From Apostichopus japonicus (lineage: Eukaryota; Echinodermata; Holothuroidea; Aspidochirotida; Stichopodidae): a stretch of DNA of 64,000 nt. The notes below the pieces were generated by a model. That model was not told where the DNA came from and did no database searches. It saw only the letters and a program-made list of their open reading frames with translations. A program made the translations under genes and the position numbers. Shown in pieces: positions 22,426-34,941 of the stretch. Position 1 is the first letter of the stretch, and each line of letters opens with the position of its first letter. The stretch covers positions 13,372,611 to 13,436,610 of the forward strand of contig NC_092576.1 in assembly GCF_037975245.1 (NCBI RefSeq), read 5' to 3'.

Positions 22426-23762
22426 TGGCGGCGGAACCGGGGGAGGGGGTGGCTTGGGGGGGGGGGGGGGGGCTCAGCCCCCCAATGAAAAAGTTGAGGT
22501 GGCAAATGCATGATAAGCCCCCCAATATTTACTATGGCTCCGAAACGTGCATCTGCCCATTTTTCAATGCATACTTGTCGATCTGTCCGATGCACACGTA
22601 TACTATATAGGTGTTATAATTTTAGTAAATGCTGGGGGACCCTCGGCCCGTTCCCTGGCTATAGACCACATTGTCACCCCCACCGCGTCTGTGAGTGTGA
22701 GTACCGGTAAGCGCAACACAACTTCGTCTTAGGCCAATGACTTGCCTCATTTTAGCCAGTTCTCCAACATCCCCTTACTACACTCAAAAACGTTCTTGCG
22801 AGTACACTACGAGTAAGAGCTACTCTCTTAAAACACCATCGAATATACAAACTACAATGTTTTTACAGATTTTTACGTGCAATCTGAGAAATTGCAGGCT
22901 TGAGACCCATATTTTAGGGCTAGGTATTCGCAGCATAAAACACTCGGGAAGTGCCGTTTTCGGCCATCTGGGGGTTTTAAAAACCCAAAATTTTCACAAT
23001 TTTTCTTTTACGCTTCGCGCCAACCGATGTTGTCGAAGCATCGTAATCGATCCGAGTATTCCGGCCGTAAGTACTATCTAAGCGGAGCGCCACCATCGGT
23101 TGTCGCTCAGCGTACAAGAAAATTTTTCTTCTGGCGGACCCCTCAGATTGCAGGAAACGGCACTTCCCGTGCATAATGGCAGTAAGTAACACCCCTAAAA
23201 TTGATAAAAATTTCCGGCAATTTTTTATTTTGGGAAATATTCTCGAAGGAAGTGATCGCCATTTATTCCTCAGTTTACCAATTCCTCGTCTCCCAGAAGC
23301 GCCCAAAATTTAAGATATCGAAACAATTTTGTGTTGGCTGATCCATGATCACCGCCCATGCCCGTGAGAAGTGGTGACTGGGTGAATAAAAAGCTATGCC
23401 GTTTGAAACCATGGGCAGAAAAAGCGAAAGTAGGGAAACCTAAGGTAAAACGCGCGATAACGAAGTGATTATTTTCCAGGTTAATTGAGACTGTATCAAA
23501 CGCGAGCTTAGGACAAACATATTTAAAGGTAATGGCATTACTAATCCCGATATGTCGTCTTTGAGGTGTGTGGAAAATCCGCAACGACCATCAAAGAGCA
23601 ATTGAATATTTAGTCTACTTTTCGATTTCGAAAACACTTTTTTTTTATAAATTATGACAAAATTTTATGACACCTTTCACAAAATTGTTGTGGGGGGGGG
23701 GGCCTGTGCCCCGCAGGCCCCGATGAGCACGACACCACAGGGCCTCAGATATAGGCCTATTG
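22426..23762. other. Repeat-rich spacer without a gene
   Basis: Begins with a G-rich repeat end (22,430-22,520). Paired words around aatttttctttt and accgatg at 22,990-23,130 suggest another old foldback. No coding sequence recognised. Confidence 0.4.
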
Positions 23763-24122
23763 CAGGAGTGGGCAACCTTTTGAATGAATGGGCCAGATTT
23801 TAGGAGTGAAAGATTGACAGGGCCGCACCTAACCAACGACCTGCTGTTGATTTCATACCTTTGAAACTGAGGAAGTTCACTCAATAGGTGTGCGAACTTA
23901 ATCTGTATCCACAAAACCATAATGTCAATACAGTCCAGTTGATAATTAATGGTGATAATAGACCAACCTGACAGCATCATTAGTGCAGATAAATTCTAAG
24001 CAGCAAGCTCGCATTTGGTGATGATGCAAAATAGATTGATTTTTTTCTTTTTCTTGAGACACCTCACGGGCCAAAAATAATCACTGGCGGGCCGCATGTG
24101 GCCCGCAGGTTGCCCACCCCTG
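23763..24122. mobile_element. hAT-type MITE (CAGGGGTGGGCAACC family ends)
   Basis: Left end caggagtgggcaacctttt. The right end, read in reverse, is caggggtgggcaacctgcgg with the gcccgcc continuation. These ends are characteristic of widespread hAT elements. The 360-bp interior has no transposase. Flanking 8-mers (gcctattg and gtatatag) match at 5 of 8 positions, so the target duplication is decayed or absent. Confidence 0.75.
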
Positions 24123-25364
24123 GTATATAGGAGCGATGTCCCAAAATTTTGCCGGACATATAGGCGAAGGAAGCTATCCGCCACGACTGCATGTGATTTT
24201 TTCGACTTTCCGTCCTGGGAGTCATATCACAAAATGGTGCATTTCCTCATACGCCATTATTAATTATTTAAATAACTAACTAATAAGGCACAGCCCAGAT
24301 CCGAGTTCGTATAGCGAGCTTAACGCAAATTTGGCCAAAAGTCGTCAAACGCCAGCATGTTAAACCAGGTTGCTGGGTCTACGAGAATCCATTTATATGA
24401 AATTTGAAAACAAGGATAGCAAGACAAACCACTTTTATTATGTTTTAGGACCTCACACATGCGCATGTATCGTCAGACTTAGAATAGGTCCCATGTGAGT
24501 GGTGGCTAAAGTGATGAAGGCATGAAAATAAATCAGTAATTGTTCGTTCTAACTTGGAGTCCTCAAGCAAGTTACCTCGGTTGCTAGGTGGATCTGCATC
24601 TGGTTATCGGGTAAATTCTGGTCGGAGCGTACTATGTAACCACCATATACCCAGGGACGTAGCTAAGGCCTGATGATTGGGGGGGGGGGGGGGGGGTGTA
24701 GTGGCTGAAAATCGGTTTTGAAGCCAGAAAATTCCGACTGCTGCTTTGTACCCCTCACTCTCGCGCTACTCGTCAACGATACGGTCAGTGTCAGTAAGAA
24801 AACCCAATCTTTCGCGACTGCACCTCTGTTACGAACTTGTTGCGATACATTTGTACCCACTGGCACTCATTTCACAAACTTATTGCCCCCACCCCAACCA
24901 AATATTTTTGTGAAATTCGGGCAATATGCTGATAGCTTTTGAGCACCTACTGAAAGAAAGATAATTTGCAATGTGTTTTTCAGTGGTTAAACCTGATATT
25001 ATTATTACCCAACAATTCTCACCATACGGAAGGGTATTAAGACGGAAAATGATTGTATGCTATATGCATGCGATGTAAAAACCGATGCATGCCTGTATGA
25101 TATGCACATTACCAAATTATCGAAAATTTGGGTTATATTTTTCGGGCAAGTCGTTACAACTCCCCCCCCCCCCACAAATCAAATTGGGCTCCTACGCCTA
25201 TGACGGTAGTTCTATTAGGCATGTTTTGTAGTATTCAAAATCATACGAAGTTTTGGAGTATAGGAATCGCGAGGTACAATTTCCCAAAGTGGCAAGGAAA
25301 ACGTGGTAAATATGACAGGTTAAAGGTCAATTTTGACCGATTTTTTTTTTTTAAATTCGCACAA
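24123..25364. other. Repeat-derived spacer, with a cagggacgtagctaagg hAT-like end at 24,653
   Basis: No gene. The 24,653 word resembles hAT terminal repeats and may be one end of the element carrying the transposase fragment at 25,365-25,832; a matching other end was not found. Confidence 0.4.
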
Positions 25365-25832
25365 TCACAGGGATAAATGAATAGGCCTAGATAAACTAGA
25401 GTGCGACAGCCGGAAATTCCGACTGTCGCACTCCAATTTTCCAACTAGCGTCAGTTTTACCAAGATTGGGGTGAGACACCCCCACACCCCCTCTGACGAC
25501 GTCCCTGTGCGGTGAATATGGAACACGATCACATGGTTCAGCCTCTGTAGAGTCATGGTGCTCCGTAGCCTTGTCTTCAAACGCCTCAGAGCACTAAAAC
25601 ATCTCTCGGCTTCCGTCGAACTGGCGGAGGAGACGAGGAGCAACCGCAAGAGAGCTTCGACTTCACCAAGCATAGCCCGTACCGCTGGATTCATCGACTT
25701 GAATATTTGTCTATACCCTTCAACCGACGACGAATGGAACTGGCCTCGAAAGAAAGGCAGACTAAGCTTAAGATTGTTGGAGAGCTCAGGGTACCAACTC
25801 ACGAGATCTGGGTGGAATTCTCCATTCAACAA
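25365..25832 (-). pseudogene. hAT-family transposase C-terminal (dimerisation) fragment
   Basis: 155 open codons. The block LLVSSASSTEAERCFSALRR followed by LKTRLRSTM and LNHVIVFH is the conserved hAT dimerisation region (S-x-x-S-x-E-R-x-F-S, then R-x-x-M, L-x-x-L). Upstream is SWYPELSNNLKLSLPFF. The DDE catalytic core and BED finger are absent, so it is a truncated relic. The antisense frame at 25,555 is a shadow. Confidence 0.8.
25400..25432. other. 33-bp near-perfect palindrome
   Basis: agtgcgacag / ctgtcgcact arms (25,400-25,409 and 25,423-25,432) around cggaa-a-ttccg, with one mismatched pair. Lies at the 3' edge of the hAT fragment. Confidence 0.85.
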
Positions 25833-27627
25833 AATTGAGTGATATTCGAGGATATGAATCCTAAGATGTGTAAGCCGTAACCAAATAGAGCCACGACACT
25901 ACTGTTTTTCCAAATGTGTGTGGGGGGGGGGGACATTTGATATTGTTTCCCCCATCCATCGAAATGTGGGGGGACGTGTCCCCCGTCTCCCCCCTAGATT
26001 GACGTCCATGCTCGAAACCTATCTCCTCGTATCTTCTCGAAACGTACATCGCAAGACTCAAAATAAAGCACGTGAGAGGTAAATGAGTTTTAACGATTTC
26101 TGTGAAATTCATTACAAAACTTTTCAATGAAAACACGACGCGGTATTGTCGTCTCAGCAAAATTTGTAGAAAGAAACAAAAATTGAGTTAGGCCTATATA
26201 CATGAAGTTATAAAAGAATAGAATAAAACAAAATGAAATGAAATGAATTGCCCTATATACCGGAGGTGTGACGTCATCATCGACCTTGCACTCACATACA
26301 TAAGATACTTAGGTTATAATACGTTAATGTATGTATCCATGGTAAAAGAGACATGCTTTGGTGTAACAAAATCTCCGTAAGCAACTGTTGACTTTTGAAT
26401 ATTTAAAAAAAAAATACTTAGATTACTAACGTTCAGTAGCTCTTTAAACATATAAAAATAAATGTAACCTTAAACATTAGCTTCTCTGACTCTATAGACT
26501 TTAAAAATATTAAAATATGTATATATATATATATCTGATTAACTCACGTATAATATGTGAGAATGCAGCTTTTTAAGTACAATGAATTTGAAAGTCGTAT
26601 GCATTTGTTAGATGTATGCATCGATTAAGGGTGCGGGGGAAGGATGGGGGGGCATTGAATAAAATCGCGGGGCTTGCTCAGACCTGGTAACACCACTCCC
26701 AGGTAACTTCGTCATATTCTAGAACCCATACAGTCAATTCTCTTTCCCCCAGTGGAAGGATTAAACTCGCCAACACTACACCGGGGTTCTAAAGCAGGCT
26801 AGGGTCCCTTTTCGTCCCTTGTATAATTACAATATGTAGGCTTACATTGTTGGTGACATGACACTCTTTAAAAAATGTATATTGAACCTATATTTCTTTT
26901 GCGGGAAATGTTGGTTCATTCATACGTAGGAATCTACAAAGCTGGTATTAAATATAGATTTACTTTTAAAGATACGGGAGGGTTTCAATCTGAAGGGGCA
27001 CAAATAATGCAGGGGCATTAGGTCATGTGATTCGATTTTAAAAGGGGAGGTGGGTAGGGGGTGATGCATGGGGGTGTAAATCAGAAAGTTTACCTCAACA
27101 CAAAATAGAACATGTGTGCTATTCCTACCAAATGTCCAATATTTGAATATGTTTTAACGAAAGAGCACATAATAAATATACATTTGTTTTATTCGCCAAC
27201 ATGCAAAATAAAAGGAAACTTTATTATTTTCTGAATATAAGTTAATATTATTTCAGTAAAGGAACACATAATCTATTGAAATAACTACATAACACAATTC
27301 ATTTACAGAAAAATGTACCGGAATGAGCACGTCTTGTAATTTTTAAAATATCAGCAACAAAAATGAAGAAATTGTTGAGTTACAAAACTGGGAGGGCACG
27401 TGACCCCCTCTGCCACAAACTCCGCCGCACCTGTTTAAAGATGCCCCCTCCCCTCCTATAAAAATATATTGCGTAGCGTTTTCCCCACTTGCCAGTGATC
27501 AGTCTAAGCGGTTTGCGATAGAACAGTGGATTACAATGTCTTAATATTTGCAGTTGTTATATATAGAATCATGAAAAACTGTCTTTTACGAAAGGTATTT
27601 ATTTTGTGGCTTTGTTTCAACAATTCT
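25833..27627. other. 3' flank of scramblase gene C
   Basis: Inverted relative to the B flank and to 49,707-52,350. Shares with D the segment 26,280-26,830. No coding sequence. Confidence 0.7.
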
Positions 27628-30600
27628 TCAACGCTGCTGATTGGTCCGCTGCTGATGGACCGTCTGCTGTTCTTCGAAGAACATAAAATCAATAAGTATT
27701 ACCGCCCCTAATAATATCGCCTTCGATTTTACTTCTAAGTTCATCTGGAATTGGATACCATAGTTGTCGGCTTTAGTATACACTTCCTGAACGTCTCCTG
27801 CCCATTGCTTGCTGATTTTACCGAGTTCTTCGTTTTCATCTGAGGAGAGTACCTTTGGAGAGATAGAGAAAGAGAAACAGAGGGTAAATTACTTACAAAA
27901 TGAGGCTAGTTGTACATTTAGAGAGGGAGAAGACGTGGATTGAAGTTGCAGCGGCGAGGGCGGGGGTTGGGGGAGGGTAGAGGAGGGAGTATTTACATTG
28001 CCAAAAAAAAAGGATCATGGATCATTTATAAACAATAGCATGCAATTTATCCTACACTATAGGAGACGATGCCATTAACTCTTCAAAGATTATTTAAGAG
28101 ATCCCGAATATTATAAAAGCTGTATAGTTTTAGAATCATAACTAGCACTCAAATCCCCCCAACCCACCTTTTTCCTTGGACTAAGAAATATCAAGATTTA
28201 TTTTTTTTCCATCCAGTTTAAAGTCCATCCATCCTTTTATTAGTACACTTTTTTTTGGGGGGGGGGGGAGGGGGGTACTTACGTTGAATTCTATGTCACT
28301 GTAAATTGACCGACATTTACAGCCTGGTCCTCTTATTTTAAGCAAAGTTTCATGATTTTCGTCCAGAATCGCTAAATGATCCCCGCACAAGCTTGGCCTG
28401 CGTGAACAAAAATATATATATTTAGGACTGAATACAATGAATGTATGTATATACTTATTTTAGATCCTCCTGCAAGCAGAAACTCGCGAAGAAGCCTCAT
28501 TGGCTTATCAAAGCCGCAAGCTGACCGAAGTCAGTTTCTTAGATTCATATTTAACGTCCATGATTATGAGTTGTCAATTGTCAACAACTCTGTAACTGGA
28601 CGACATACATTAATCTGGGAGTGACTCGAACCGGGCACCTTATTGAAAGGCACCGGTGTTAACCACTGAGCTTACACCCCAGTATCAACCTTGAAACGTT
28701 TCAACTATTTTTAACGTAATATCATCCTTTCTGTGTAATGTTGAGAGTAAACATATATACCTTTGAACAACATATCCGATAGGGCAGCCAGGCGGGGCCT
28801 CTACAGCGGCTTTAGATGCACATTTTTCGCCATTACAGCATCCAGCACAGCATGCACAACAACAACCCACACAGCATTTATATTCTCTGGAGACCTTCAT
28901 GACTTCTTGATTCATATTATCCATAATGTGCATCACGAAACCTCTTTTATTACCGCTAATTTGAATCACGCCTCTGTGTAACTCCTCGACGGCGAAAAAA
29001 ATTTAATTTAAATTAAGAAAAAAATGGTATAGAGATAAATATATTTATATATCAACATATGATATTAAAAAATAAAATAAATGTTACACAGTACGTTAAA
29101 TTATTTTCGCGAGACAGGTAGTTCCACTACTGCTTTTTCAACATCCAATACACAAAATAATCTTATTAGGTAACAAAATCTTATAGGAAGATGTCGATAA
29201 GTAGGTATATTTTCAGGAGCCCAACCTCTCCCTCACCCCACCCCCCCCCCCAAAGAAAAACATGTACGTCGGATCTATATCTTCTGAGAAATATTAGCCA
29301 ATAAATTAAGTTTAAATAAACTGGTCTACACAGAATTGTGCTGATAACGATCTTTCGTTAGATTGTGTTGTGTAGGGTTGAAGACTGGGGTGTGGGCGGG
29401 GAGGGTATTGTGTAGGGTAGGGTGGAGAGGGTATGCACCCCACATACCCCTGCACCTGTATTAAATACCTCCTAAGATGAAGTATATACGGTACTGTATA
29501 ACGTACACGTACCTGTTGACCGAGAATATTTTTCACATGATATTTGTTTGCCGTTTCCAAGTTGGTAAGAACCTCTTGCATATCAACTTGTTGATGTACG
29601 AGGACTTGATCGAGTTGGCTGAGATACTCCAGTCCTTGTGGACAACCGATGGCTGCCTATGAAACGACAACGAAGTTATTACATTATCAGTAGTGGCTCT
29701 AGTGGAAATAGTTACAATAGTCAAATACAAACAAAAAACGCAGACATATGAACAACGGGTATTTCCCTTATTTTTACCTCTTTCAATACTAAACAGGAAA
29801 CGAGGAAGTTGATGATCTAAACTTCCACGACAAACTCCATTTGAATGGAGGGGTTTGCGTGTCACCTTCCGCGAGACAAGTAATATTTTCGAGGTGAAAT
29901 GGATTAAATTTTAGGCTATAAACTAGGTCTTCACGCAAGGACTTAGGGAAATAACAAGTTGTATTTCTTTTAATATCTATTTCAGGGGAGTGAAGAGGTA
30001 GAGGGAATAGTTCAACCTACTGACATCAAAATCCGATCCACAGAAGAGAATGAGAGAATCAATATTATATTAATGAAAGTGGATAGCTACTTAGAAAAGT
30101 TTTTAAACTCTTCATCACAACCAATTGGTCATGTAGATTCTAAGATATCAGACATGTGTGCTTTAAGTTTGTACAGTGGGTTTGAAATGTGTCCAAACGA
30201 TGTTTGTTTCTTTCTCATATCCCACATGTAGGAATCGAATGCAAACATTCACCAGTATGCTTGGAATATGTTGAGAGCGTTGTGTTCAAGAGGTTAAGGC
30301 ATTGGACTTGTGATCTAAGGTTTGCAGGTTCGAGTCCTGGCCAGATCATTACGTTGTGTCCTTGGACAAGGCAATGCACTTTATCTGCATTGCCTCTCTT
30401 CGCCCAGGTGTATATATGGGGACCTGTGAGATAAACTGTTATTTGGACGCTGCTTAGCTGGTTAAGGCAGTGGACTTGTGTTCTAAGGTGTGCAGGTTCG
30501 AGCCCTGGCCAGATCATTACGTTGTGTCATTGGGAAAGGCACTTCATCTCCATTGCCTCTCTTTCACCCAAGTGTTTACATGGGGGCCTGTTAGACTGGG

Positions 30601-31997
30601 ACTGACAGGTGGGCGCTGTTAAGCTGCTGCCATGTGGAGGGCATGTCCCTATGTTTGACAGGTTATCGTTGACCAGGGTAATATTGGTATGCGCCACGAG
30701 CACCGTTACCGATGGATATGTCTGCGCTTTAAAAATCCTCAATATAATTATTATTATCATGATAATTATTATTATTATTGGGAACGAGCCTGTCATGACC
30801 ATGTAAGAACGTACTTATTTAGTGCTACAGATAATCTCCTTCTAGATACGATCCACCTCTAACTTTTGGGACAATTTTCGTCTATCTTGGTTGCCGTTGC
30901 TTTTATATCCTGTTTCTGTGCAAATATGCCACAAAGAGGGAGGTCAGTCGGCAGTTTGGGGAGAAAAAAAACGACAACCTGTACGTCAAGTCACTCAATC
31001 CTCTGCCTCGTCACAACATGCTGTAAGTAAACGCAGCTTAGGCGATGGCTCTGAATACAAAGCCGAATCAGAATGTTACAGAACGACGTCGGTAAACTTT
31101 ACTAATACGGTGGAAACAGCTATGAACAACATTTCGAAAGAATTCTTTGACAAGAAGATTAAAGCAGAATTTGGCCATGCAGTAGAAGATTTGAGAAAAT
31201 CTTTTGAATAACTGAAAAGGGAAAACGATAGCGATACCTCACTATTGAGCAACGGGTTGAGATATTAGAAGAGGAAAATAGGCTACATGACTCCATGATC
31301 AATAAACAGGAACATTTTTCACGACGCAATGTTATTATTATTATCATTATAACTTCTGGCAAAGTATTTTATTTACCTTTGCAGAATTAACAAAATCGTT
31401 CCATATTGAAGTTAGTTCACGAGCTTCTTGTTCCAAGACAGTATCATTCTGTTGGATCCGGTAATTTAGAGGTTAGGCTATAAATTAAGCGCACGTGTGA
31501 ATTTCATATCAAACTAATTGGAGCCCATATAATACAAGTTCGTATGTGTTGGTTGTGTATGGGTAATTCGCGCGCTCCCGAACTTCCGTTCTACTGTGAT
31601 GGTATACACACATGTGTAGTTAATCTAGTAGACGCTGTAATAGCCGTGTTTGAAAGTTTCAACCACTTGTAACCTCTATTTTCAAACGTAACTGTATCTA
31701 TATAAAATCCTTAAATAAAGAAATGGCTAAAAAGATATAGTGTATATAGACGAAGACAATATCACATTACGAGGCCCATTCATGACTGATTCTCAGCCAT
31801 CGATAGGGATGATACAGTACAAAACTTAACGCATGGGCGAAAGCATACTTTTTGGGTTGAAATCATAAATAACTTACGGGAGGTTTTTCCATCCAAGATA
31901 AAGCCGCACCAGGCACTTGAAGGGTCTGTAGGGCCAAACCAGGAATTGACGTCACCGCTGTGATGCCTGTCATACCAAACTGTGGAGTATTCGCCAT
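27628..31997 (-). CDS. PLSCR: Phospholipid scramblase copy C, five exons, exon-3 acceptor mutated
   Basis: Exons in gene order: 31,878-31,997; 29,513-29,656; 28,761-29,002; 28,283-28,397; 27,628-27,852 (TGA). Lengths match B except for one extra codon in the last exon, so the conceptual product is 281 aa. All exon frames are open. The base pair before exon 3 reads AA on the coding strand (TT at 29,003-29,004), where B and D have AG. In-frame fallback AGs occur 18 and 21 nt inside the exon. Other changes: CPPGLEYL is CPQGLEYL, and the calcium-like loop is [12 protein letters not shown]. Intron 3 has a private SINE insertion (28,455-28,680). It could be a gene spliced at a shifted site or an early pseudogene. 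Confidence 0.85.
28455..28680 (-). mobile_element. tRNA-derived SINE in intron 3 of gene C
   Basis: On the minus strand the head reads gtgtaagctcagtggttaac (box A) then cccggttcgagtcactcc (box B), followed by a body with gccaatgaggcttcttcgcg. This looks like an echinoderm-type SINE, but family assignment needs a library search. Absent from the same intron of B. Confidence 0.7.
30272..30778 (+). mobile_element. Tandem tRNA-derived SINE array, two heads (copy C)
   Basis: Heads near 30,285 and 30,455, each with ggttaaggca and a caggttcgag box B. The tail is aattattattatcatgataa followed by an ATT run, and it directly abuts the LINE 5' UTR at 30,780. The array is missing from gene D, where a deletion joins LINE ORF1 to downstream intron sequence near 42,585. 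Confidence 0.8.
30790..31335 (+). mobile_element. L1-like LINE 5' remnant (intron 1 of gene C)
   Basis: Third short copy. ORF1 piece at 30,891-31,211 ([33 protein letters not shown]), then [17 protein letters not shown] in a shifted frame near 31,230-31,280, which looks like coiled-coil. It ends at cacgacgcaatgttattatt, the same truncation point as A and B. Confidence 0.75.
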
Positions 31998-33137
31998 GGT
32001 CGGGATCGATATAGCTAATGCTGAAAAGGCAATTCAAACAGGATCGATAAGTTCAAGAGTCCACGAAGCTATAATATGCCAGTTGTGTTTGTGCTAGACT
32101 GATATTGTATAGAATACCTCTAGTTATGTCCGCTCACATCATGCTTCAAAGCACTCGTAGTGACAGTAGAAAACAGGTCCTAAAATTTTTATTTCTTTTT
32201 ATTAAATCAGGAAGAAGCGAAAGAAAACATAAGAAGGAGGAAAACGGATATGAGTGTGAACATGCACAGCCTACTCAAAACATAGTACTGCCTTCCTTAT
32301 TGCAATCTTAATGTATGTACCAGACGTGTATGGTGTCAGTATAAGAGTATGTTAATTCCTTTCACTTCCAATGTCACTTGTCATAAATCTGTTAAAACAA
32401 CTTTCGACTACACGTTTTGCCAATGAAAACAATATGACCATGTAATTCCGATAAACAGTTCTACTTCATTTTCAGGAAGGATCTATCACAAAGGCACTGC
32501 AACAGTTCTCAGCTGGAAGGTTAGCTAATCAGTAGTGTAACCTATAGTTGACTGAACACAATCACTTTGTTTTAAGAGCTGAGAACGGTTACTACGATAT
32601 TTTTGCTTAGGCCTACTACACTGCCGCCCAGTTGCACTGTATGTCCGCTGCAATAACCAGCCATATCACTAAAGCTTACAGAGATAGTCTGGCCTGCATG
32701 TATGCGACAACATAAATGAAATTAATGGACTATAGCATACAGCTACAGCTCTACTTCTAGAGGAAAGTGGTACTAATAGCCTAATAGTATGTAACAAATT
32801 CACGTTCTTTAATTTTGATTGGTAAGATATTGAAGGCCTGATAGTACTTTTTTAGGTGTGCCATATTCTTTACATGCCAAACCTCACTGCAGTAGAAATT
32901 TAATAAACACCTAAACCAAATAGTAGCCATGCAATATGAACAATAATGTGAATATTCCATTTCAAACACTGATACAGAGTTGTAACTAAATTTTAGTGGC
33001 ACTTCAGCTAAACCTACCAATTCTGCAGCAGTTTTATTTGTTATTATTATTTTTTTTGGGGGGGGGGGCAAACAATCATAATCTCTCCTTGATCATGAAT
33101 TTTCTTATCTCTTTTGAAGGTGCTAATGTTAGCATAG

Positions 33138-33303
33138 ATAACCAAACAATATATTATGTCTAGATTGTGTTGGAAAACTATCAACGTGGACGTAGTAAGG
33201 TATGTTCAACATTGCGAGATGAACCAGGAGGTCAAAGCGTCACTGTCCCGTAGACCTACAAAAAAGTATCAACAGCATTCCTGTAACTGGATTATGGAAA
33301 CAG
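33138..33303 (+). pseudogene. Integrase zinc-binding-domain-like exon, copy 2 (frameshifted)
   Basis: Duplicate of 5,280-5,447: LCWKTINVDVVRYVQHCEMN. It is two bases shorter, so the frame breaks before the LHSIPV equivalent; the second Cys is Asn. Same flanking splice-like signals. Confidence 0.45.
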
Positions 33304-34855
33304 GTAAGTCTCAAGCTGTTCTTATTGTACAGGTTGTCCACAGCATGCAGTGAAGTTCAAGTTTAGTTAAAGTCACTCTGTCTGGACAAACGAAACATTT
33401 ACAAGTTTAAAGGTTGTCTGTAAAAGTCCTAATTTCTAGCCACTCTAATTGGTAGAAGTTTTCCTGGAGGTATGAACCCTTCAGATTGTGCTCAGACACA
33501 AGATGATTGAATGTTACAATGAAGTAAAATTCCTCCAGGGTTTTAATAAACATAGAAACATAAAATGTTGACCAAAGTGAAAATCTGGCATATTTAGGGT
33601 CAATACAGTATACCTTTAAGCCACACTTTGACATAACTGCAGAGCAACCATCCACATAGGCACATAAGTTGGAAAATACATTTCTGGTTTAGTGGTTTAA
33701 GCAATTTTAAATACGGTACAGTATAGTTTCATGTATGCTTAGTAATTATAATTGGCCTTAATCAACCAAGACCCTGTTTCGATCAGATATCCCACTATTT
33801 TGTTACCTAGACCTGTGTACAGAATGAAGCAATGGAAATAGAACAACAGTCAAGACAGAGCCTGCAATTGTAAATGTTTTTGAAATTCGAACCGTAATGC
33901 CGTCTTCTTTCTTTTCAAGTTGGTGTTTATTTGTTCAAACAAATGATGAGTAAATAATTAAGACCACATTTCACAGCTAGACATCACCTACTGTATGTTG
34001 CTTTTCAAAAAATGTTGGACAGTTTGATATTGTAACCACAGGGAACTTTCTGTTTAGAAAGTGGGCACTTATGACTACTTGGCTGTTTTGACAGGAACTT
34101 CAACATGATAAGAGTGATAATGTATCAACTGAGTTTAGGTACCAATGCTCTAATAGGTCCCTTGAGGAAAATTGGTAAATATGTTTATGTGTGTGAATTG
34201 GTGGGGGGTATTTTCTGAAACCTGGGGAAGGGTTACCTTGTTTTTGGCATGAAAGGGCATTTGTTTAGATCTCCTGATGCAAAATGATGTCAATTAGAAC
34301 ATTTGACTGTAATGGTTAGCTAGTATTATTTGTTTTTGGATTTCGGTCATACAGGCAGAGGGTGTTTTGGATCCCCATGGATCATGATTCAGGGCAATTA
34401 ATGTTTGATTGTCATTAAACAATCAGACATTGCACACATAAATCAACTGAGCACAAAAAGGCATCAAACTTATGGTACATCCTGGATTACTGTAGCTTGA
34501 TAAATGTCTGATATTTAATTGAGTAAATATATCACAAATGTTGTATTGGCTCGTATGGTTGAAACATTTCAGTTTGTGATATTACGCCACCAAAATTATG
34601 ACTAATAATTAATAAGAATTGTTGAGTCAGTACGCCCATAAACATGTAGGTGTGACAATAAAATATCATCTTATTAACTCAATGCCTGAGTATAGTTTAG
34701 AGTATACACTAGTAGTCTACACTCAACCAACATGGTGAATGTTAATTATTTTTTGTATTGGAGCTAAAACATACACCTTTTCAACCTTTTAATGTATGAC
34801 TTACAGTGTGGCATTCACTACTCATAATATTGCTTTCAACTTTTATTTTGCACAG

Positions 34856-34941
34856 ATTCGGTTGAACAGATATTCTCATCTCTGACCACCAATGGAGGGA
34901 GTATGTATGAAGTTAACAGACGACTCAAAAGACATGTGTAA
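34856..34941 (+). other. Exon-like short open segment, copy 2
   Basis: Duplicate of 7,023-7,108, with the same acceptor and stop; reads NGGSMYEV and RRLKRHV. Confidence 0.3.
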
